Assembly: GCF_902168175.1 (NCBI RefSeq)
Contig: NZ_CABHOU010000108.1
Span: 1-64,000 of the forward strand
Length of the DNA stretch: 64,000 nucleotides
Source of the DNA: an uncultured Chitinophaga sp.
GTDB taxonomy: Bacteria; Bacteroidota; Bacteroidia; Chitinophagales; Chitinophagaceae
Direction of reading: 5' to 3'
How positions within the stretch are numbered: position 1 is the stretch's first letter; each line of letters starts with the position of its first letter. A model generated the notes under the pieces. That model ran no database searches and was not told the origin of the DNA. It saw only the letters and a program-made list of their open reading frames with translations. Positions 24,625 through 34,400 of the stretch are shown here, one piece after another. A program made the position numbers and the translations under genes.

Positions 24625-25944
24625 ATGAAAATTCATTTACCTGGAATTATACTGGGGCTGTGTATCATCACAGCTTGTGGTAACAGCAGCAAACAGGCAC
24701 AGGCAGACAGCTCCGGCACTGCAGGTGTAACTCCTGCCGGCGATTCATTACCAGCGCCCTTCGCAACAGAATCAGTAAAGAAATTCAGTAAAGTGATAGG
24801 TTGGAAAGATGGGAAAACGCCGGTAGCCCCACAGGGTTTTACGGTTACCAAATTCGCGGATGGCTTCGAAAACCCGCGCTGGATATATGTACTCGATAAT
24901 GGCGATATACTCGTGGCTGAATCATCTACCAAACCCAGACTGAAAGAGAAAGTTGGAGCCGTACTTAGCGGCAAGGCTAAATCTCAAAACCTGGGTAACA
25001 GTGCCGATCGAATCACGTTACTGCGCGATACTAATGGCGACGGTACGCCTGATTCGAGGAACACTTTTCTTAGTGGCCTGAACCAGCCACTCGGTATGCT
25101 GGTGTTAAACGGACAGTTTTATGTAGCTAATACGGATGGGGTACTGGTGTATCCTTATACGGATAAAGCCAATATCATAAAGGGGGAAGGGAAGAAGATA
25201 CTGGAATTGCCGGCCGGTGGTTACAATAACCACTGGACCCGTAACCTGCTCGCTTCCAAAGATGGTAAACATATATACGTATCCGTAGGTTCGGGCAGTA
25301 ATGTAGCGGAACATGGCATGGAAAACGAAGTGCGCCGCGCCGCTATCCTGGAAATTAACCCGGATGGAAGTGGTGAACGCATATTCGCTTCGGGCCTGCG
25401 TAACCCTGTTGGTATGGACTGGGCTCCTGGTACTTCTACGTTATGGACAGCAGTAAACGAACGTGATGAGCTGGGCGATGAACTGGTGCCTGATTATATG
25501 ACCAGTGTGAAAGAAGGTGGTTTTTATGGCTGGCCTTACTCGTATTTTGGTCAGCATGAAGACCCGCGCATGAAAGGGCAGGGAAAAGAACTGGTAGCTA
25601 AAGCGATTGTGCCTGATGTGCCGCTTGGTTCGCATACGGCGTCGCTCGGCCTTGCTTTTTATACACAAGATGTATTTCCCGATAAGTACCAGGGCGGTGC
25701 GTTCATTGGTCAGCATGGCTCATGGAACCGTTCTTCACTGGTTGGATATAAAGTATTATTTGTGCCTTTTTCGGACGGTAAGCCTTCAGCGAAACCGGAA
25801 GACTTCCTGACCGGTTTTATAGCAGATGAAAACAAAGGAGAAGTATATGGCCGGCCCGTTGGTGTAGCGGTGGCAAAAGATGGTGCACTGCTCGTGGCAG
25901 ATGATGCCTCTAACACCATCTGGCGGGTGAGCCATCAGAGATAA
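24625..25944 (+). CDS. PQQ-type sugar (sorbosone-like) dehydrogenase lipoprotein
   Basis: 439 residues with a lipobox (LCIITACGN) and a short Ser/Ala-rich linker, so it is probably a lipid-anchored periplasmic or surface protein. The six-bladed propeller shows GFENPRWIYVLDNGDILVAE, GLNQPLGMLVL, GLRNPVGMDWAPGT, HTASLGLAFY and QHGSWNRSSLVGYKVLFVPF, the order seen in the soluble glucose/L-sorbosone dehydrogenase family. The cofactor would be PQQ; no PQQ synthesis genes are in the window. The ATG at 24625 gives a proper lipoprotein signal. Confidence 0.85.
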   Translation: MKIHLPGIILGLCIITACGNSSKQAQADSSGTAGVTPAGDSLPAPFATESVKKFSKVIGWKDGKTPVAPQGFTVTKFADGFENPRWIYVLDNGDILVAESSTKPRLKEKVGAVLSGKAKSQNLGNSADRITLLRDTNGDGTPDSRNTFLSGLNQPLGMLVLNGQFYVANTDGVLVYPYTDKANIIKGEGKKILELPAGGYNNHWTRNLLASKDGKHIYVSVGSGSNVAEHGMENEVRRAAILEINPDGSGERIFASGLRNPVGMDWAPGTSTLWTAVNERDELGDELVPDYMTSVKEGGFYGWPYSYFGQHEDPRMKGQGKELVAKAIVPDVPLGSHTASLGLAFYTQDVFPDKYQGGAFIGQHGSWNRSSLVGYKVLFVPFSDGKPSAKPEDFLTGFIADENKGEVYGRPVGVAVAKDGALLVADDASNTIWRVSHQR

Positions 25945-26063
25945 CTTTGTTAACCATACAATGAGCACACCGTGCCTTTCCACGTGGAGGGGTACGGTGT
26001 TTTATTTACGAACAGCTTTTGTAAATTGTGCAGCACTGCGGAACTAATTCTACAATCAAATTT

Positions 26064-28106
26064 ATGTTTTTAAAGAGACCCATCACGGTTGCCATTTGTA
26101 TTGCCGGTATGTACACCCTGCCTGTTGTGGGGCAGCAGACCGATACCACCAGTTTGCCTGAAGTGGTGGTTACCGCTTACCCAGGAAGTCAGTCGCTGGT
26201 GGGCCTTCCTGCTTCGGCGGCAGTGATAACGCAGCGGCAGTTACAGTTGCAACCTGGTAATACACTGGTGCCTGCCCTTAACACGGTGCCGGGTATCAGG
26301 ATGGAAGAACGTTCGCCGGGCAGTTACCGGCTATCTATACGTGGCAGCCTGCTCCGCTCGCCATTCGGCATCCGCAATGTAAAGGTCTACATGGACGAAA
26401 TGCCACTGACGGATGCTGGCGGTAACAGTTACCTGAACCTCATGGACCCGGGCAGCATACGTAGTGTCGAAGTACTGAAAGGTCCCGACGGTAGCCTGTT
26501 TGGGGCTAATTCCGGAGGGGTGGTGCTGTTGCGTCCATTTGCCACAGCTGATACCGGCAGTGTTACGCTGGGGCTGCAGGGCGGCTCCTACGGCAGCCTT
26601 CAACAGCGGGTGGGCTGGGATGAACAATTTGGAAAAGTAAGCTCCCATATCTACCAGGCCTGGCAGCAGTCGGACGGCTACCGCGATAACAGCCGTATGC
26701 GCAGACTGTACCTGCAATCGATCCAGCAATGGCGTTACAACGAACGTAATTCGCTGAAACTGCTGGCCTTTTACAGCGATCTGGGTTATCGTACGCCTGG
26801 TGGTTTAAACGCCGCGCAGGCCGAGGCTAATCCAAAGGCGGCAAGGCCCGCAACACCTACCTTGCCTGGTGCGGTTACGCAAAAGGCAGGCATTTATAAT
26901 CGTACTTTCCAGGCAGGACTTGTACATGAGGCCAATATCACCGCTTCGCTTAAACACGTGGTGTCTGTAAGTGGCGCTACTACGCACTTCGAAAACCCGT
27001 TTATTACGAACTACGAAGCACGCGACGAAAATACGGGCGCTGTACGTACCTACTTCTCACTGCACGATAAATCGATCGGCAGTACTTATTACGACTGGAA
27101 CCTGGGCCTGGAATGGCAGCAAACAGGTACTGATATCATTAATTACGGCAACAACGCTGGCAAACGTGATACTGTGCAGGCGGCAGATCAACTCACTGCC
27201 AGGCAACAGTTTTATTTCACCCGCTTTAGCTTTCGCTTCCCGTTCCGCCTTACTCTGGAGGCAGCGGCGAGCCTCAATTACTTCCGCTACACGTTTGGGA
27301 ATGATAGCACGGCTACGCAAACCCGCCGCTTTTCACCACAGCTCATGCCAAGGCTGGCTCTCTCGTACCGTATAACTAACTTTATGGCTGTACGAACTTC
27401 TGTAAGCCGTGGTTATTCACCCCCGGCCACTGCAGAAGTTCGTGCATCGGATAACGTGATTAACACGGCGCTGCAGGCTGAAAATGGCTGGAACTATGAA
27501 CTGGGTTTCCGCGCAGGCGACGCCCATAACCGATACTGGCTCGATGCCAGCGCTTTCTATTACCGCCTCGATGATGCTATTGTTCGCCGCCTGCGCGATG
27601 ATGGTACGGAGTTTTTTGCCAATGCCGGTGGTACAGATCAGAAAGGGATTGAGTTGCAGGGTATGTTATGGATCGTTGCGCCTTCCTCCCCGGGATGGGT
27701 GAGAGGCCTGCAATTGAACAGTGCCTTTACGTTAAGCGACTTCAATTTCCGTGATTATAAAAGCGGTGCAGCTGATTACTCCGGAAAACAATTGACGGGT
27801 GTACCGAAACATGTTGTAGTAACGGGTGTACAATTGTTATTGCCTGAAGGTTTTTACCTTTTCGCACAACACAATTATACGGAACGTCTGCCCCTGAACG
27901 ATGCCAATACGGCTTTTGCCGATTCTTATCACCTGGTACAATGCAAAGCCGGTTGGAGCAGGGGAAGGATGATGATATATGCTGGGGTAGATAACCTGCT
28001 GAATGAGCGTTACAGTCTTGGTAATGATCTTAATGCATTGGGTATGCGTTACTTTAACCCGGCTGCAGAGCGGAACTACTACGCGGGCGTAACTTATAAA
28101 TGGTAA
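26064..28106 (+). CDS. TonB-dependent outer-membrane receptor
   Basis: 680 residues with a signal peptide (about 1-22). A TonB-box-like LPEVVVTAYP lies right after it, then the plug domain (SAAVITQRQL, RGSLLRSPFGIRNVKVYMDE, VEVLKGPDGSLFGANSGGVV) and a beta barrel that ends in an aromatic residue (GVTYKW). There is no carboxypeptidase-like N-terminal extension, so it is of the siderophore/metal receptor type, not SusC type. The ligand is unknown. It ends in a strong terminator and has no partner lipoprotein gene. Confidence 0.9.
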   Translation: MFLKRPITVAICIAGMYTLPVVGQQTDTTSLPEVVVTAYPGSQSLVGLPASAAVITQRQLQLQPGNTLVPALNTVPGIRMEERSPGSYRLSIRGSLLRSPFGIRNVKVYMDEMPLTDAGGNSYLNLMDPGSIRSVEVLKGPDGSLFGANSGGVVLLRPFATADTGSVTLGLQGGSYGSLQQRVGWDEQFGKVSSHIYQAWQQSDGYRDNSRMRRLYLQSIQQWRYNERNSLKLLAFYSDLGYRTPGGLNAAQAEANPKAARPATPTLPGAVTQKAGIYNRTFQAGLVHEANITASLKHVVSVSGATTHFENPFITNYEARDENTGAVRTYFSLHDKSIGSTYYDWNLGLEWQQTGTDIINYGNNAGKRDTVQAADQLTARQQFYFTRFSFRFPFRLTLEAAASLNYFRYTFGNDSTATQTRRFSPQLMPRLALSYRITNFMAVRTSVSRGYSPPATAEVRASDNVINTALQAENGWNYELGFRAGDAHNRYWLDASAFYYRLDDAIVRRLRDDGTEFFANAGGTDQKGIELQGMLWIVAPSSPGWVRGLQLNSAFTLSDFNFRDYKSGAADYSGKQLTGVPKHVVVTGVQLLLPEGFYLFAQHNYTERLPLNDANTAFADSYHLVQCKAGWSRGRMMIYAGVDNLLNERYSLGNDLNALGMRYFNPAAERNYYAGVTYKW

Positions 28107-28119
28107 ACTTAAAATGTAT

Positions 28120-28159
28120 ACAGCTTCCTGTTAGCAATCATTTACTAACAGGAAGCTGT
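28120..28159. terminator. Bidirectional terminator, 15-bp perfect stem
   Basis: Arms 28120-28134 and 28145-28159 around a 10-nt loop, between the convergent TonB receptor and nitrilase genes. Confidence 0.85.
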
Positions 28160-28165
28160 TTTATG

Positions 28166-29113
28166 TTAGCCCTTCATCCACACTACTTTTTGCTCTGATA
28201 TATTCTCCTGGCCAATAATGTTTTTATATAATTCTGGTTTACGGGCTTTAATGTAACGGTGCCCGCCTGCCTGGGTAAGTTTTTCGGGAGTAAGCGTGGC
28301 TATTACAAACTCGTTACCGAAACTCCTGCACTCGGCTATGATGTCGCCGAAGGGGTCGAGTATCATGCTACAACCGTTCTTCAGCTGGTCGTCGTCCATA
28401 CCTATAGGGTTGGAGAAGATGGCGTAAATCGCGTTGTCGTAGGCTCTTGCCGGCAGCCATTTCATGAGCCATGCCCTTCCTTTAAGCCCGTCAAACTCCT
28501 GGCGAAGCGATGTAGGGTCGGTTTCACGATTATGCCAGAGTGCCGGGTCTACAAAGCCTGCTCCCGGGCGGGTAGAAGGAGTACACATGGTAACATGTGG
28601 CATAAAGATGATATCTGCTCCCAGTAGTTTGGTTGCCCGCACGTTCTCGATCACGTTGTTGTCGTAACATATCAGGATGCCGCATTTCCATCCCATCAGC
28701 TCAAACACAACGTATTCGTTACCGGATGTAAGGTGTGGGTTGATGAAAGGGTGAATTTTACGGTATTTCGCTACCAGTCCATTTTTATCAACACAAACGT
28801 AGGCCTTGTAAAGCCGGTCGTCGCTGTCTTTTTCAAATAAACCGGCCAGCACTACGATGTTATAAGCTGCCGCCGTTTGCTGTAAGGCTGTTAAGCTTTC
28901 TCCACCGGGAATAAATTCCGCCACATCCAGCATTTCGGCTTTAGACAGGTTCCTGGCAAATGTATAGCCTGTAATCGAACACTCGTGAAAGGCAATTACA
29001 TCGGCCCCTTCTGCGGCCGCCTTTGCAGCCATCGAATCGATCACGGAAAGATTATATTTTTTATCACCGCTGTTGTTCTCGAATTGCGCGGTAGCGATTT
29101 TTATGGGTTGCAT
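28166..29113 (-). CDS. Nitrilase-superfamily carbon-nitrogen hydrolase
   Basis: 315 residues. The catalytic triad is visible: Glu in AFHECSITGY, Lys in KYRKIHPFI and Cys in GILICYDNN. No signal peptide, so it is cytosolic. The family hydrolyses amides or nitriles of small molecules (for example N-carbamoyl compounds); the substrate is not predictable. The start at 29113 sits 17 nt after an exact TAnnTTTG box. Confidence 0.88.
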   Translation of the reverse strand: MQPIKIATAQFENNSGDKKYNLSVIDSMAAKAAAEGADVIAFHECSITGYTFARNLSKAEMLDVAEFIPGGESLTALQQTAAAYNIVVLAGLFEKDSDDRLYKAYVCVDKNGLVAKYRKIHPFINPHLTSGNEYVVFELMGWKCGILICYDNNVIENVRATKLLGADIIFMPHVTMCTPSTRPGAGFVDPALWHNRETDPTSLRQEFDGLKGRAWLMKWLPARAYDNAIYAIFSNPIGMDDDQLKNGCSMILDPFGDIIAECRSFGNEFVIATLTPEKLTQAGGHRYIKARKPELYKNIIGQENISEQKVVWMKG

Positions 29114-29130
29114 GCTGGCTATTTGTAAGG

Positions 29131-29138
29131 CAAAGATA
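29131..29138 (-). promoter_or_regulatory. TAnnTTTG promoter of the nitrilase gene
   Basis: TATCTTTG on the minus strand, exact match, with an expected leader of about 12 nt. Confidence 0.6.
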
Positions 29139-29332
29139 ACCTGCAATTCTGATGATTTATGTACGACAGATGGACTTAATCAACCGTAGGCACAAACTAT
29201 GTAGTGTGAAAAGTGTGTAAATAATGCCACAGTTCGTTCTCGCTATTTTCTCTTAAGTTTATGGCTTGTAAAAGCAGGGCCATAGCCCGTCTAATTTCTT
29301 CTAACTGTGATAAATAATCCTCGATACTGCTA

Positions 29333-29911
29333 ATGAGTGCTCTTTTTTCTGATGAACTTAAACTGGGAACTAAATCTGAGCATGCACAACTGGAAAAGAA
29401 GCTGGTTCTTGATATTAAGAAAATAAATACGGTGGCAGGGTATACCGCTCTGCTTAAAATGTTTTATGGATTTTATCATCCCATAGAGCAGCAGCTTGAT
29501 GCTTACCTGGCACCCGGCCTGCCCGATTTTCCTGAAAGGCGTAAGTCGGCGGCCATCCTGCAGGACCTGGAGGTATTGGGTGAAGACACCGCTAATTTGC
29601 CACTGGCGGGCGATATTCCGCAGATCGACAGCTATGCCGCAGCCCTGGGTGCCTCGTATGTACTGGAAGGCTCTACATTGGGCGGTTCGATTATTGCAAA
29701 GATGATCAGCAGCCAACTTGGGCGGCAACCCGGCAAAGGTTTTTCCTTTTTTTCTGGTTATGGCGAAAACACGATGCCAATGTGGCAAGTGTTCCGTGCC
29801 CAGCTGAATAAGCTGTCTGGTGCAAACGACCAGGAGCTGGCGGTACGTACCGCCAAACAAACATTCTTAAAATTTAATCAATGGGCCGGAACTTATGAGC
29901 CAGTTCTCTAA
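29333..29911 (+). CDS. bphO: Heme oxygenase supplying biliverdin to the phytochrome
   Basis: 192-residue all-helical heme oxygenase. H17 in KSEHAQLEKKL is the expected proximal heme ligand; GASYVLEGSTLGG is the conserved distal-helix region. The enzyme opens heme to biliverdin, CO and iron. Its end overlaps the start of the phytochrome gene by 17 nt, so the pair is translationally coupled. This is the usual BphO-BphP arrangement and identifies the chromophore source. Confidence 0.9.
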   Translation: MSALFSDELKLGTKSEHAQLEKKLVLDIKKINTVAGYTALLKMFYGFYHPIEQQLDAYLAPGLPDFPERRKSAAILQDLEVLGEDTANLPLAGDIPQIDSYAAALGASYVLEGSTLGGSIIAKMISSQLGRQPGKGFSFFSGYGENTMPMWQVFRAQLNKLSGANDQELAVRTAKQTFLKFNQWAGTYEPVL

Positions 29912-31409
29912 ATACGATTCTGAGTTTTGTGGTAATCTGCCAATCCACATTATTAATACCATTCAACCCTACGGCGTACTGCTGGTGTTGGAAAAAGCTA
30001 ATCTGCGTATCAGCCAGACCAGCGAAAACGTACAATCCATTTTCCCCGATACCGCACGCGATATGGTGGAAAAGGGAACATTGGATGCCTATATAGGCAG
30101 GCAGGCTTTTACTGACCTGGAGGCTTTCGCCGCCGGAACAGCACAGGAAACAACTGCTTTATGGGAACTTGATGGCAAACACCATCACGTAATTATACAC
30201 CTGGTAAAAGACCTGGTACTGATAGAGATCGAGATAGAAGAAACTCCAGCCAGAACATCTTCGTTCGCCGATATTTACCAACAATTGAAGTCTTCGGTGA
30301 CAGCTATCGAAAACAGTAAAGATGTGGCGGAATTATGTGAAGTGACGGCCCGTGAAATGAAAACCATTACGGGTTTCGATAAGGTGATGGTCTACTCATT
30401 CGATAAAGACTGGAATGGAAAGGTACTGGGCGAAGAAATGGAGCCTGGTATGGAGTCGTATATGGGTTTTACTTTTCCTGCTTCAGATATTCCCAAACCC
30501 GCCCGCGATTTGTACCTGCGTAATCCATACCGCTTTATTACCGACCGGGACTTTGAACCGGTAAAGTTATACCCGGTAATCAACCCGGTTACGCGGGCTT
30601 TTGTAGACTTAAGCGATTGTAACCTGCGGGGCGTAGCAGCGGTTCACCTCGAATACCTGAAAAATATGCAGGTAACTGCCTCCATGTCGGTGCGCATCAT
30701 TAAAGACAATCAGCTTTGGGGGCTTATGGCCTGCCATCACCGCACTCCGAAGGGACTGAGCGGGCAAATTGGTTCGGTATGTGAACTAATGTCGTCTGTT
30801 ATTTCGGCAAAGGTGGGCGCCCTGGAACATAAGTCGTTCCATGATCTCAACCAGCGGCTCAACGATTCCTACACGAAGATGATCGGTAACATCTACCAGG
30901 ACGGCAACCTTGTAAAAACGTTGCTTAGCGGCGAGCCGAACATACTGGAACTATTTGGGGCAACGGGTGTAGTGGTGGTTTTCCGTAGTGAAGTACAAAG
31001 TGCAGGCGATACGCCCGACCGCGTGCAGCTGGAAGACTTGTTGCTCTGGTTGCATCTGAAGGAGTTAAGAAAGGTTTTTTCTACTGATTCGCTTTCCCGC
31101 GATTACGACATTGCAGCCGAGTACAGTGGTTTAGGCAGCGGTTTGCTGGTGATACCTATTAACGCTTCCAAAGACGAGTATATCCTACTGTTTCGTCCCG
31201 AATTCGTGCAAACGATCAAATGGGGCGGCAACCCGGAAGATCGTATCCGTTTTGAGGAAAATAAACAGATTTACCATCCACGGCATTCTTTTAAACTATG
31301 GCAGGAAAACGTTAATGGTTTTTCACAGCCATGGCTGAAAGAAGAGGTGTTGATGGCTGAAAATATGAGAAGCTTTATCTTTGAACATATCGCTTCTACT
31401 TACGCTTAA
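29895..31409 (+). CDS. Bacteriophytochrome photosensory module without kinase
   Basis: 504 residues of PAS-GAF-PHY only. C12 in EFCGNLPIHIINTIQPYG sits at the biliverdin-attachment position. The GAF domain has FPASDIPKPARDLYL (with the conserved Asp), AVHLEYLKNMQVTASMSV (His) and WGLMACHHRTPKG (His). The PHY tongue has VQTIKWGGNP and HPRHSFKLW. The protein ends right after PHY with no HisKA or HATPase part, unlike the usual phytochrome histidine kinase. The kinase gene begins 17 nt after its stop and probably provides the output, so photosensing would work through protein-protein contact. Confidence 0.9.
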   Translation: MSQFSKYDSEFCGNLPIHIINTIQPYGVLLVLEKANLRISQTSENVQSIFPDTARDMVEKGTLDAYIGRQAFTDLEAFAAGTAQETTALWELDGKHHHVIIHLVKDLVLIEIEIEETPARTSSFADIYQQLKSSVTAIENSKDVAELCEVTAREMKTITGFDKVMVYSFDKDWNGKVLGEEMEPGMESYMGFTFPASDIPKPARDLYLRNPYRFITDRDFEPVKLYPVINPVTRAFVDLSDCNLRGVAAVHLEYLKNMQVTASMSVRIIKDNQLWGLMACHHRTPKGLSGQIGSVCELMSSVISAKVGALEHKSFHDLNQRLNDSYTKMIGNIYQDGNLVKTLLSGEPNILELFGATGVVVVFRSEVQSAGDTPDRVQLEDLLLWLHLKELRKVFSTDSLSRDYDIAAEYSGLGSGLLVIPINASKDEYILLFRPEFVQTIKWGGNPEDRIRFEENKQIYHPRHSFKLWQENVNGFSQPWLKEEVLMAENMRSFIFEHIASTYA

Positions 31410-31426
31410 AAAAAGTATTGAATTTG

Positions 31427-34400
31427 ATGCAGCAGCATTATATAGTTGCCCTGGGAGCATCCGCAGGAGGGTTGGAGGCCATCCAGGAGTTCTTCGACCA
31501 TATGCCCCGTACGGAAAACCTCTCGTTCGTCATTATCCAGCATCTGTCGCCGGACTTTAAAAGCCTGCTGGTAGAGCTGGTGGGCAGGCATACGCATATG
31601 AAAGTGCTGGAGGCCGAACACGATCAGCCGGTGCAAAAGAACTGCATCTATGTAATTCCCAATAACAAGTTTATCTCCATTAAGAAAAATAAGATGGTAT
31701 TGGCCACCAAGGTGAAAGATACCGGGCCTAATAACGCGATCGATATTTTTCTGACTTCTCTCGCTATCGATAAAAAAGACCGCGCTATTGTGGCTATTTT
31801 ATCGGGCACAGGCACCGATGGTACCAAAGGTATATCCAAGGTGAAGGAGATGGGAGGTATGGTACTCGTACAGGAGCCTAACACCGCCCGTTTCGATGGA
31901 ATGCCAAATAGCGCCATCAATTCAGGAAATGCGGATGTAATTACATCGCCCGCCCAGATGCCCGAAGCCATTCTCTCTTTTATACACGAACCCTCCGCCG
32001 CTTCTCTCAGTAAAGTAGAACTGGATGAAGAGTTGCTGATCCAGATATTTGACCTGATCGCCAAAGAGGCCGGGCAGGATTTTCATTATTATAAAACACC
32101 CACGATCCTGCGCCGCATCAGCCGCCGGGTGGTGATGGGGAACTTTAAAGATGCGAAGGATTACGTGGGCTTCCTGCATCACAACCCCGCCGAGGTTAAA
32201 AGCCTGGCCAAAGACTTCCTGATAGGAGTTACCCGCTTTTTCAGGGATGGTGAGGCCTTCGAAGTATTAAACGAAAAAGTGCTGCCCAACATCCTGTCTG
32301 CAAAGGAAAATGGTGAACAGGTGAAAGTATGGATACCTGCCTGTAGCACGGGCGAGGAAGCCTATTCGGTAGCTATTGCTATTGAAGAAGCCATTTCCCG
32401 CAGTAATAAAAGGATTGATGTTAAGATATTTGCTACAGATGTTGATTCCGGTAACCTTGAAGTGGCGTCGGCCGGCGTTTATCCTGCTTCCATTGAGCGG
32501 GATATCAGTAAGGACCTGCTGGAGAAATACTTTGTTCCGAAGAACAAACATTACGTGATCAATTCGCGTATCCGTAAGCGAATCGTATTTGCGCGGCACG
32601 ATATCATTAAAGATCCACCCTTCATAAAAAATGACCTGGTTTGCTGCCGGAACATGCTTATTTACATGAACTCTGTATTACAGGAGCGCGTGTTTACGAT
32701 CCTGCATTTCGCGGTGAACAAAAGCGGTTTCATTTTCCTTGGCCCGAGTGAGAACCCGACCTTCGAAAAGAATACGGTGCAGCTGGTGAGTGCCAAATGG
32801 AAGATTTACCGTAAAACGGGCGAAAGTAAACCGCGCCCGTACCTGAGCGATGGCTACCGCATAGGCCCTTTGCCAGGCGAGAGTTTGAAGATAAAGCGGC
32901 CTAAGGACGGAGAAACCCGCGGGCAACAGGAGTTATGGGACGATGTTAAGGCGGTCGTATCTAACGACCTGGGTTTTCTGGCCATGTATATCGACAGGAA
33001 TTTCGAGATCCGGGAAACGATGGGCAATTATGAACTATTGCTTTCTCTCCCGAAAAAGACGTTGAGTCTTAACCTGGTACGTATGCTGCCTCAGGACCTT
33101 TCCATCACCCTGAATAAAGAAATAAGAAGGGCCTGGAAAACAGGTGATAAAGTTAAGCTGGAAGGCCTGGCCTTTGCGCGTAACGGCGAAACACAGCTGA
33201 TGAACGTGATCATCAATCCGCAGGTGCCGGTGTCAGAAGACTACACGCTGGTGGTGATGAGCAAGGCGGTAGCGCTCGCGGTCGATAAAAACACTACCGG
33301 TGTTTCACAACCCGCGCTTACCAGCCAGGACCACGAATATATCATGAACCTCGAATCGGAACTGGCGGAAGTGAAAAACAGCCTCCAGATAGCCGTTGAA
33401 GACCTGGAAACTACCAACGAAGAGCTGCAAAGCTCTAATGAAGAACTGCTGTCTTCGAACGAGGAATTGCAAAGCTCCAACGAAGAACTGCAATCGCTGA
33501 ACGAAGAATTATATACGCTTAATACAGAACACCAGCTTAAGATCAGGGAACTGGTAGAGCTGAACGATGACCTGAACAACTACTTCCGCAGCACTGATAT
33601 TGCCCAGATATTCCTGGACACGAACCTGCGCATCCGCAAGTTCAATCCCGCTTCGGCAAGCATGATCAACTTCATCGAAAGTGACCTTGGAAGGCCTATT
33701 TCTCATATCTCCAATAACATCCGTTATCAGACGTTACTCGAGGATATAGACCAAGTGCAACGTACCCACGAGGTGCTGGAAAAGGAGGTGGAACTGAATC
33801 AGGGCAGCCACCTGCTGATGCGTATCATGCCTTACGTAACCCGCGACGGACATTATGAGGGGGTTATTATCACTTTCGTGGATATTACCACTATCACAGA
33901 CCTTAACAACATTGTACGCGGGGTGTTTAATTCCAGCACCAGCGCGATAATGGCTTTTAAAGCACAGCGTGATAATAAAGGGCTGATCACCGATTTTGTG
34001 ATTATCGCCGCTAATGAAATGGCACGCAAGCTATTCGGTGTAGTAGACAAAAAGTTCGAGGGTGAACTGTTCCGTATACTCGTTCCGCAACTGGCGGACG
34101 CGGAAATGATGGACCAGTACATATCGGTAGTAGAGAATAGTAGGAACGTACAGCGCGATCTGTATATTGAAGATAAAGACAAGTGGTTTGAGGTAACGGC
34201 CGTGAAAATGCAGGACGGGTTTGTGGGCACTTTTACGGATATAACAGATAAGAAAAGGGGTGAACAGCGCATAAGGCGCAGTTATAGTGAATTGAACGAG
34301 GCGAAGGAGAACCTGAAGAGAATGAACACCGAACTGGAAGATAAGGTGAAAGCCCGCACCCGCGAGCTGTCGTTCAGCGAGGAACGTTTCCGCCTGGTAG

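Noticed and set aside
29197..29332. Minus-strand open frame between nitrilase and heme oxygenase (SIEDYLSQLEEIRRAM-like)
   Set aside because: It has protein-like composition but no suitable start codon and no promoter on that side; not called as a gene.
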